Positions 5,152-9,469 of a DNA stretch of 9,469 nucleotides are shown one piece after another. The stretch's first letter is position 1, and the number at the start of each line of letters is the position of its first letter. This DNA is from Candidatus Roizmanbacteria bacterium CG09_land_8_20_14_0_10_41_9 (GTDB taxonomy: Bacteria > Patescibacteriota > Microgenomatia > UBA1406 > GWC2-37-13). Below the pieces are notes generated by a model. It did no database searches. It had not been told where the DNA came from and worked only from the letters and a program-made list of their open reading frames with translations. The stretch is taken from contig PEZG01000064.1 of the NCBI GenBank assembly GCA_002774185.1, positions 1-9,469 of the forward strand, written 5' to 3'. The position numbers were made by a program, and so were the translations under genes.

Positions 5152-6147
5152 ATGGAAAGAAACGATACAGAAAAAGGGTTTGTGATGGTTGAGCCACCGA
5201 CAGATAAAACCGGTTTTATTAAAACAGAATTAGGTCACATGATGGGAAGACCCTTGAAGCCGGAAGATATGTCGGAAGCACAGGTAATGAATACGCTATG
5301 GAAAACTTTTGACCCTTCTTTAGGATCTGCAGGATCCTATAGACAGTATGTAGCTTTTGAACCAACGCCAAATGCTAAAATTGACGTTCGCATTAGAAGA
5401 GGATCGATCGAGAGAAGCCAGAGGTTTCTTCAACTGATGGAGGCCTTGAATATGGAGGACATAAGATGGTCTTCATTTGGGTCTTTTATCCCCACTTATT
5501 TGATGACGATACAAGAGCATTGTGGAAGAAAACAACCAGAAGGACCGGATGCAGTTTCTATGCTTCTTGTTGGAGCGCAAAGCGTTGATACGGTGAAAGA
5601 ATACAATGCGGCAGTGAAATATATTTTTCCTGATGCTAAACCGTACGTCATTGATATCGAGGGAGAAGACACTAATACCAGACTATCAGTCCGCGGCGAT
5701 GGGGCGCAGATGCCTTTTAAAGACAACGGTTTTAATATGGTTATGACAAATATGTTACTACATATGTTAAAAGTGCCAGCGGAACCAGCTAGGTCACCTA
5801 AAGAAACCAGGTTGGTTTTATTCGAAGAATTTTTTAGAGTGCTAAAACCTGGAGGTACGGTTTGCTTGGTTGAATCAGAACTTAGGAAAGCTTTGGGCTC
5901 AGGAGACATTGATCAATGGTTTAAAGAACTTCGCCAGGAACTTAAAAGTGCGGGATTCGTCGGTATTCAAGCTGAGCCAACCATCGCATACGGGAAAAGA
6001 ATTAACATGTACAAATTCTTAAGAGCCAATGGAAAAGGTTCCTGCATAGATCCCGATGACTTTCGTCTTATGGAAAATGTTTTAACCATTACCGCTATGA
6101 AACCAGACACTCAGCATGTTCTACAGAGGTTAAAGAACATGTTCTGA
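5152..6147 (+). CDS. SAM-dependent methyltransferase-like protein with degenerate motif I
   Basis: A 331-residue protein with a roughly 130-residue N-terminal extension of unknown fold and a class I methyltransferase-like domain from about 132 to 285. Visible motifs are GDGAQMPFKDNGFNMVMTNM (182-201), the usual acidic-Q-hPF...FD-like strand-4 signature, and the strand-5 motif RVLKPGGTVCLVESE (229-243). The SAM-binding loop, normally D/E-x-G-x-G-x-G, is replaced by LLVGAQSVDT (138-147). The following acidic strand is VIDIEGED (166-173). The enzyme may therefore bind SAM weakly or have a changed role. The C-terminus (after 285) has no recognised domain. No clear promoter or Shine-Dalgarno was found; M12 (5185) is an alternative start. 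The substrate is unknown, and the neighbours do not help. Confidence 0.75.
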   Translation: MERNDTEKGFVMVEPPTDKTGFIKTELGHMMGRPLKPEDMSEAQVMNTLWKTFDPSLGSAGSYRQYVAFEPTPNAKIDVRIRRGSIERSQRFLQLMEALNMEDIRWSSFGSFIPTYLMTIQEHCGRKQPEGPDAVSMLLVGAQSVDTVKEYNAAVKYIFPDAKPYVIDIEGEDTNTRLSVRGDGAQMPFKDNGFNMVMTNMLLHMLKVPAEPARSPKETRLVLFEEFFRVLKPGGTVCLVESELRKALGSGDIDQWFKELRQELKSAGFVGIQAEPTIAYGKRINMYKFLRANGKGSCIDPDDFRLMENVLTITAMKPDTQHVLQRLKNMF

Positions 6148-6183
6148 AAGGAACTTCATAAAAAAAAGCTTGCCAGGGCCACT

Positions 6184-6211
6184 TTGAGAAAGCTAAAAGT
6201 CGTGATATAAT
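6184..6211 (+). promoter_or_regulatory. Extended -10 promoter upstream of tRNA-Asn
   Basis: TTGAGA (6184-6189), a 16-bp spacer, and TATAAT (6206-6211) preceded by TGA (an extended -10 element). The predicted start is near 6218, exactly where the long hairpin begins. The transcript would reach tRNA-Asn after about 105 nt. A second, weaker candidate, TTGAAC (6288-6293) with AATATT (6311-6316), would start at the tRNA 5' end. Confidence 0.6.
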
Positions 6212-6217
6212 GATACC

Positions 6218-6266
6218 ATTCTCTTGTAGCTCTCCGCCAGCCGGCGAAGTAGCTTTGGGAGAGAAT
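6218..6266 (+). ncRNA. 49-nt long hairpin at the predicted transcript 5' end
   Basis: Sequence of 6218-6266 folds as one elongated stem. The outer pairing is ATTCTCT (6218-6224) with AGAGAAT (6260-6266). Next comes AGCT (6228-6231) with AGCT (6251-6254), then CU with AG around a one-base bulge, and then CGCC (6235-6238) with GGCG (6243-6246) closing the loop AGCC. An alternative pairing of CTCTCC (6230-6235) with GGAGAG (6258-6263) exists. No T-run follows on either strand, so it is not a plain terminator. It could be a stable 5' leader hairpin of the tRNA-Asn precursor, a small RNA, or an intergenic repeat copy. Structure is seen; function is not. Confidence 0.5.
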
Positions 6267-6322
6267 ACTCAGATCATTAATCGGGTTTTGAACTTTGACA
6301 ATTGGGTTTCAATATTGATAAA

Positions 6323-6398
6323 TCCCCTGTAGCTCAATCGGTAGAGCAGGTCGCTGTTAACGACAAGGTTAGTGGTTCGAGTCCACTCGGGGGAGCCA
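6323..6398 (+). tRNA. trnN: tRNA-Asn(GUU)
   Basis: A 76-nt cloverleaf with encoded CCA and no intron. The acceptor TCCCCTG (6323-6329) pairs with CGGGGGA (6388-6394), with one U·G. The D stem is GCTC/GAGC with GG in the loop. The anticodon stem GGTCG/CGACA has a G-A mismatch at its outer pair. The loop CTGTTAA reads GUU. The T arm is AGTGG-TTCGAGT-CCACT. The discriminator base is G, as in other bacterial tRNA-Asn. It lies between two unrelated methyltransferase genes, at the left edge of the more AT-rich part of the window. Confidence 0.95.
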
Positions 6399-6435
6399 GT
6401 TGGCACCTAATATACCCAAAATATCTAAGCGTCAA

Positions 6436-6463
6436 ACTAATACACCCTGGATGTGTATTTAGT
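6436..6463 (+). terminator. Possible terminator hairpin after tRNA-Asn
   Basis: AATACAC (6439-6445) pairs perfectly with GTGTATT (6453-6459) around a 7-base loop, and outer ACT/AGT pairs extend it past a one-base bulge. The following TAGTATCTTATTTT is T-rich but interrupted. It is weak as an intrinsic terminator, but it is correctly placed 38 bp after the tRNA and before the next gene. Confidence 0.35.
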
Positions 6464-6506
6464 ATCTTATTTTAAGATTGATTTCTAATAACCAACCAGT
6501 ATAAAA

Positions 6507-7283
6507 ATGACAGAAACTGAAAGAATATTTTTTTGGAATAGACACTGGGCAGAAAGAAATTTTTATAATCTTAGAGCACATAATTCTTTAATTCTTTCTT
6601 CGAAAAAAGTTTTAGGGGGATTTCCGGAAAGAAATATTTTAGAAGTTGGCTCAGGGAGAGCAGTTGATTCTATTGAAATGGCCAGACGTGGAGCAAATTG
6701 TATTGCCGTTGATTTTAGCGAAACTTCATTTGGTTTGTCTCAAGATATAGCTAGGAATTCAGGGGTAAAAATAATACAGTGTTTAGCTAATGCAGAACAA
6801 CTTCCTTTTACAGATGGTTGTTTTAACCTAGTGTTTAGCCAGGGGTTAATGGAACACCCTACTTTAATGAAAAAGTTACTTCCAGAACAAATACGTGTGA
6901 CTAGGCCAGGAGGCTTTGTTCTTATTGACGTGCCACAATTTTTTAGTATCCAAGCGATGATAAAATGGATTGAATTAAAGTTAGAAAAATGGCCATACGG
7001 ACCAGAGGTAAATTTTACAGAGAGGGAACTAAAAAGAATTACTGGTAGCCTAGGTTTAGAATATACTACTTCTTATGGCCGGGAATTTGCTCCAATGGTT
7101 CACCTAGGTATAAGAACCGCATTGTCCAGAATCAGACATAGAGGCTCTCCTCCGGAACTAAAAAACCCTATTTTGGAACATTTACCTACAAATATGGGTT
7201 TAATCACACGTTTAGAGTTAAGCTTTATTGGTTCAATGGTTTTGAATAATATTGGAATTATTGCGCAGAAATCTAAGGCTTAG
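6507..7283 (+). CDS. Class I SAM-dependent methyltransferase
   Basis: A 258-residue methyltransferase with all usual motifs in the first half. The SAM-binding loop is ILEVGSGRAVDS (44-55), and the acidic strand-2 end is CIAVDFSETS (65-74). The strand-4 signature is ANAEQLPFTDGCFNLVFSQG (94-113), followed by LMEH, and strand 5 is RVTRPGGFVLIDVP (130-143). This matches the Methyltransf_11/UbiE-like class that acts on small molecules, lipids or sugars. The C-terminal 115 residues (KWIELKLEKWPYGPEVNF and on) probably shape the substrate site and are rich in aromatic and basic residues. The coding sequence is clearly more AT-rich than genes at 3.1-5.1 kb. The start has no Shine-Dalgarno, and a TATAAA sits almost directly before the ATG. 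The substrate is unknown. It is not related closely to the methyltransferase-like gene on the other side of tRNA-Asn. Confidence 0.88.
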   Translation: MTETERIFFWNRHWAERNFYNLRAHNSLILSSKKVLGGFPERNILEVGSGRAVDSIEMARRGANCIAVDFSETSFGLSQDIARNSGVKIIQCLANAEQLPFTDGCFNLVFSQGLMEHPTLMKKLLPEQIRVTRPGGFVLIDVPQFFSIQAMIKWIELKLEKWPYGPEVNFTERELKRITGSLGLEYTTSYGREFAPMVHLGIRTALSRIRHRGSPPELKNPILEHLPTNMGLITRLELSFIGSMVLNNIGIIAQKSKA

Positions 7284-7322
7284 ATAGTCAGAGTTGACTA
7301 AACTTGTAATCTTTCTATTTCC

Positions 7323-7383
7323 TCTCTGATTTGAGCTACTCTTCGACTTCGCTTAGGATTTACAACAATCCTAAAGTCAGAGA
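7323..7383. repeat. Branched inverted-repeat structure in the spacer before arsR
   Basis: TCTCTGA (7323-7329) pairs with TCAGAGA (7377-7383). Inside, TTAGGATT (7353-7360) pairs perfectly with AATCCTAA (7367-7374) around the loop TACAAC. An alternative extension pairs GACT (7345-7348) with AGTC (7375-7378). No gene covers this stretch. It could be a structured RNA, a decayed element end, or part of the 3' region of the upstream methyltransferase transcript. No known RNA family was recognised. Confidence 0.4.
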
Positions 7384-7403
7384 ATGCCTTAATAATACAA
7401 GTC

Positions 7404-7446
7404 AATTGCTTGGTTATATTAGAGTTACGATTCTCGAGCAATTTTT
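7404..7446 (+). terminator. Weak terminator-like hairpin
   Basis: AATTGCTTG (7404-7412) pairs with CGAGCAATT (7435-7443) using one wobble pair. The right arm runs directly into TTT, giving five consecutive T. The loop is long (22 bases) and the stem AT-rich, so efficiency is doubtful. It is reasonably placed to end the methyltransferase transcript before the ars-like operon. Confidence 0.3.
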
Positions 7447-7495
7447 CGGTTTTCTATGATTTTCTCCGAATTTTATTTCTTAAAGGAAGAACCTT

Positions 7496-7524
7496 TTGAC
7501 AAAAAGACAATATTCAATTAAACT
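7496..7524 (+). promoter_or_regulatory. Promoter of the arsR-thioredoxin-permease operon
   Basis: A perfect TTGACA (7496-7501), a 17-bp spacer, and TAAACT (7519-7524). The predicted start is about 7531, inside the first codons, so translation may begin leaderlessly at the second in-frame ATG (7533). The -10 box lies within the left arm of the operator, as expected for repression by blocking RNA polymerase. Confidence 0.65.
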
Positions 7525-7548
7525 ATATGAATATGAGTTCATATAGTT
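7521..7548. promoter_or_regulatory. ArsR/SmtB-type operator overlapping -10 box and start codon
   Basis: A perfect inverted repeat with 11-bp arms, AACTATATGAA (7521-7531) and TTCATATAGTT (7538-7548), separated by TATGAG. The TGAA-N6-TTCA core with flanking ATAT matches the operator style of ArsR/SmtB-family repressors. It covers the end of the -10 box, the predicted transcription start and both candidate ATG codons of the repressor gene, so bound repressor would block its own operon directly. The coding DNA inside the right arm encodes the N-terminal Ser-Tyr-Ser segment. Confidence 0.8.
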
Positions 7549-7835
7549 GTTGTTCAAAATCAAGTAAAGAATCGAAAAAGATTTCTTTTTTATCGACCCT
7601 TCTTAAACTGGTAACAGAAGAGTCTCGTTTAAAGCTTCTATGTATATTAAAAGAAAAAGAACACTGCGTATGTGAGCTGATGAAACATGTTGATATGTCT
7701 CAAAGTCTGATCTCACATCACTTAAAAGATTTAAAAGAAGCGGGAATTGTAGAGGCTCATAAAAAAGGACTTTATGTTTATTACTCACTCACCAAACAAG
7801 GGAAACATATTATCAATTTATTATTCAAAATATGA
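7527..7835 (+). CDS. arsR: ArsR/SmtB-family metal(loid)-sensing repressor
   Basis: A 102-residue winged-helix repressor that should release DNA when it binds As(III), Sb(III) or a soft metal. The alpha-3 metal site HCVCEL (C47, C49) matches the ELCVCDL motif of arsenic-sensing ArsR. A vicinal pair C8-C9 near the N-terminus resembles the N-terminal ligands of CadC/alpha3N sensors. Recognition helix: MSQSLISHHLKDLKEAGIV (57-75). Wing: HKKGLYVYYSL (78-88). The start may be 7527 (used here) or the second ATG at 7533, since the promoter predicts a start near 7531. The operator lies over this region, so the gene is autoregulated. Its stop overlaps the next ATG as ATGA. Arsenic is the best guess for the inducer, but cadmium, lead or another thiophilic ion is possible. 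Confidence 0.9.
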   Translation: MNMSSYSCCSKSSKESKKISFLSTLLKLVTEESRLKLLCILKEKEHCVCELMKHVDMSQSLISHHLKDLKEAGIVEAHKKGLYVYYSLTKQGKHIINLLFKI

Positions 7836-8065
7836 AAATCCAAGTATTAGGATCGGGTTGTCCAACTTGTAAAAAGTTATTTGAAATTACCCAAAAGGCA
7901 GTCTCAGAAATGGGGATGAAAGAAAAGGTTGAATATATTACTGACATTTCCAAAATTGTTGAGATGGAAGTAATGCAATCACCAGTGCTGGTAGTTGATG
8001 GTAAGCCAATGACTGGTTTCACTCCCGATATTGAAAAGATAAAAAGTTTGATTAAAGGTAAATAA
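7832..8065 (+). CDS. Small thioredoxin/glutaredoxin-like redox-active disulfide protein
   Basis: A 77-residue minimal thioredoxin-fold protein. The active site is GCPTCKK, with the C10-P-T-C13 disulfide directly after strand 1 (MKIQVLGSG). The cis-proline segment is QSPVLVVDGK (49-58, P51), followed by a short C-terminal helix. It matches the small redox-active disulfide 2 family (thioredoxin_3 type, TM0996/MTH895-like), which often sits beside COG0701 permeases and ArsR regulators. It probably keeps thiols of the permease or of its cargo reduced, or passes the metal(loid) to the permease. Both roles are inferences from context. It is translationally coupled to arsR by the ATGA overlap and followed after 5 bp by the permease gene. 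Confidence 0.9.
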   Translation: MKIQVLGSGCPTCKKLFEITQKAVSEMGMKEKVEYITDISKIVEMEVMQSPVLVVDGKPMTGFTPDIEKIKSLIKGK

Positions 8066-8070
8066 AGATT

Positions 8071-9051
8071 ATGGACATATTTAAACCGATTCAATTATTT
8101 GCAGATATCGTTACATATCAGTGGTTTAGGATAGTTCCTCATTCCTACTTGGGAGATACGATAAACTTTTTTATCTACGATGTTATTAAGATAGGACTAT
8201 TACTGGTTGTTATCAACTACATCATGGCAATAACCCGCTATTACTTCCCAATGGAAAAAGTGCGGGATATGTTGCTAAAGAGACGCTGGTTTGGGTTGGA
8301 CTATCTTTTTGCAGCTTTATTGGGTGTTATCACTCCTTTTTGTTCTTGCTCATCAATTCCTCTCTTTATTGGTTTTGTGGGAGCTGGAATTCCGCTTGGA
8401 ATAACCTTTGCATTTTTAATAAGTTCACCATTAGTGAATGAGTCGTCACTTTACCTATTTCCTGCCATGTTTGGTATGAAGGTAACAGCCCTTTACAATT
8501 TAGTGGGTATTATTATTGCAGTACTGGGTGGTTTGCTTATTCAAAAACTAAAAGTTGAAAAATATGTCAAACCAGAGCTTTTGAAGTTTAAATCACGCAA
8601 ACAGGTTGAAGAGGAACATGGAGGCTCTTCGTTACCTTTTAAACAACTTATTTTTTATTTCTGGAAAGATGGGATGAATATTACAAAAAGTGTTTTTCCT
8701 TATGTTGTTTTAGGAGTAAGTATTGGTGCGCTTATTCATGGGTTTGTCCCAGCAAGCATTGTTGAGAAATATTTATCAATAAAAGCTTGGTGGACAATTC
8801 CCTTGGCAACTTTACTTGGTGCACCACTTTATGCCAATTCCGTCAGTGTCATTCCTGTGATGGAAGTCTTAGTTGGTAAAGGAGTGTCTTTGGGGACGGC
8901 TCTCGCCTTTATGACCGCTATTGTAACTGTCTCTATTCCAGAAGGGATGATTCTTAAGAAAGTCATGAAGTGGCAGCTTTTAGGTTTGTTTTTTGGTATC
9001 ACGATCATTGGCATTATGATCATGGGTTATTTGTTTAATTGGATTTTATAA
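8071..9051 (+). CDS. ArsP/COG0701-type permease (DUF318)
   Basis: A 326-residue integral membrane protein with two halves of about four helices each, joined by a hydrophilic segment (about 158-190). The first half carries the family motif TPFCSCSSIPLFIGF (88-102) with C91 and C93, known in ArsP permeases to matter for export of trivalent methylated arsenicals, then FLISSPLVNESSLYLFPAMF (115-134). The second half has the related LLGAPLYANSVSVIPVMEVL (248-267) and SIPEGMIL, consistent with internal duplication. Length is normal. Family members are linked to export of organoarsenicals or other soft metal species; many are uncharacterised. The operon with an arsenic-type ArsR and a CxxC protein supports metal(loid) efflux. 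No arsenate reductase or arsM-type methyltransferase gene is in the operon. Confidence 0.9.
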   Translation: MDIFKPIQLFADIVTYQWFRIVPHSYLGDTINFFIYDVIKIGLLLVVINYIMAITRYYFPMEKVRDMLLKRRWFGLDYLFAALLGVITPFCSCSSIPLFIGFVGAGIPLGITFAFLISSPLVNESSLYLFPAMFGMKVTALYNLVGIIIAVLGGLLIQKLKVEKYVKPELLKFKSRKQVEEEHGGSSLPFKQLIFYFWKDGMNITKSVFPYVVLGVSIGALIHGFVPASIVEKYLSIKAWWTIPLATLLGAPLYANSVSVIPVMEVLVGKGVSLGTALAFMTAIVTVSIPEGMILKKVMKWQLLGLFFGITIIGIMIMGYLFNWIL

Positions 9052-9073
9052 GTTTTGGCTATTAGAATTTCAG

Positions 9074-9089
9074 AGACAAGAATTTGTCT
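9074..9089 (+). terminator. Weak hairpin after the permease gene
   Basis: AGACAA (9074-9079) pairs with TTGTCT (9084-9089) around GAAT, followed by the T-rich ACTTCTTTATT. It is short and AT-rich, so only a possible intrinsic terminator of the ars-like operon. I saw nothing else convincing from 9090 to 9235. Confidence 0.3.
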
Positions 9090-9247
9090 ACTTCTTTATT
9101 CGTATACTCAGGGTATTCAAGATAGTTAGCCCGGTCTGTTCTTCGGAAAACATACCATCGTTCGAGCATCCCATAGAGGGTATCGGGTGAGATGGTTACA
9201 GAACATTTTGATTTCAATAGATCTTCTGTTTGAGTTAAAATAGAGGA

Positions 9248-9409
9248 ATGAGAATTAATTCTAAGTGGCACTTGGCAAACAAGATGCCCAAAAATCCAAC
9301 TTTGGATCAAAGAATCAAGTGGCACCTGGCTCATGCCAAGAATTGTACCTGCCGTCCCCTGGGTGGAAAAATCCTGGAAGAGATTAAAAAACGGGGAATA
9401 AAAATATGA
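9248..9409 (+). CDS. 53-residue basic Cys/His protein with KWHLA duplication
   Basis: A short gene read from ATG 9248 to TGA 9407-9409. The peptide is very basic and contains two similar segments, SKWHLANK (5-12) and IKWHLAHAKNCTCRP (23-37), and ends LEEIKKRGIKI. H29 with C34-x-C36 could bind a metal. I recall small CPR and archaeal proteins with a WH..HAK.C.CR pattern but cannot give a function. ATG 9284 (MPKNPTL) is an alternative start. For 9248 there is a TAAAAT 6 bp upstream, the leaderless spacing also seen for yqeY. The stop overlaps the next ATG as ATGA, strong support for translation of this frame. The opposite strand also has an open frame here, which I consider less likely. Confidence 0.65.
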   Translation: MRINSKWHLANKMPKNPTLDQRIKWHLAHAKNCTCRPLGGKILEEIKKRGIKI

Positions 9410-9469
9410 ATAAATTTATTTATTGGCTGCCCCGCATTTTAGCCATTTTGTTTATTGCCTTTATTAGCA
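9406..9469 (+). CDS. Small hydrophobic membrane protein, cut by the window end
   Basis: Only the first 21 residues are visible: MNKFIYWLPRILAILFIAFI and then Ser, with no stop before the window ends. The start overlaps the stop of the preceding 53-residue gene (ATGA). The basic N-terminus and the W-L-P-R-I-L-x-I-L-F-I pattern resemble the first helix of a widespread small multi-pass membrane protein family of unknown function (I recall DUF7670-type proteins). A membrane location is secure, the family assignment tentative. Confidence 0.6.
   Translation, partial: MNKFIYWLPRILAILFIAFIS

Noticed and set aside
6295..6323. Perfect TTGACA as -35 box of a promoter for tRNA-Asn
   Set aside because: No acceptable -10 lies 15-19 bp downstream before the tRNA starts; the position that fits would start transcription inside the tRNA.
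6478..6505. TTGATT-16-TATAAA promoter for the 6507 methyltransferase
   Set aside because: It would start transcription after the only good ATG, so it does not fit the gene as read.
9062..9334. 90-codon minus-strand open frame downstream of the permease
   Set aside because: Its first third is antisense to the 53-residue plus-strand gene, no start signals were found and no family was recognised. The lower part (about 9062-9226) is protein-like, so a decayed gene remnant cannot be excluded.
1..9469. CRISPR array, insertion sequence or integrase
   Set aside because: I saw no regularly spaced repeats, no transposase or recombinase motifs and no copy of the tRNA-Asn 3' end elsewhere in the window.

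Overview
The window looks like chromosome from a Candidate Phyla Radiation (Patescibacteria) bacterium, most likely Microgenomates-like. The case rests on gene style: two small two-helix TrbC/VirB2-type pilin proteins, a short DivIC-like protein with a Pro/Thr-rich tail, a free-standing YqeY, short genes with almost no Shine-Dalgarno sites, and a tRNA gene carrying a small group I intron. TGA acts as a normal stop, so the UGA-Gly code of Gracilibacteria and Absconditabacteria is excluded. The lineage is an inference from gene content; no marker gene was compared.

Left part (1-2650). Two tandem pilin-like genes read rightward. Converging on them is a leftward unit: a strong promoter (2252-2280), an intron-containing tRNA with anticodon CAU (1983-2238), a membrane-anchored GT2 glycosyltransferase, and a 49-residue membrane protein whose ATG overlaps the glycosyltransferase stop. 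Upstream on the same strand are the divIC-like gene and yqeY.

Middle (3070-5117). Two divergent promoters share about 30 bp between yqeY and an unrecognised 132-residue gene, which is followed by a DEDDy-type exonuclease-fold gene. The exonuclease gene overlaps tail to tail with a dCMP deaminase gene. A second divergent promoter pair separates the deaminase from a membrane-anchored exported protein.

Right part (5152-9469). Two unrelated SAM-dependent methyltransferase genes flank a tRNA-Asn gene, whose upstream region carries a long 49-nt hairpin starting at a predicted transcription start. After a 243-bp spacer rich in inverted repeats comes a compact metal(loid)-response operon: an ArsR/SmtB repressor gene, a CxxC thioredoxin-like gene and an ArsP/COG0701 permease gene. 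It is preceded by a perfect 11-6-11 operator lying on the -10 box and the start codon. A 53-residue Cys/His-containing protein follows, coupled by an ATGA overlap to a membrane protein that runs off the window end. The last 3 kb is visibly more AT-rich than 3.1-5.1 kb.

The most notable items are the intron-containing tRNA, the operator-start overlap of the arsR operon, and two overlapping-start small proteins (846-995 and 9248-9409).
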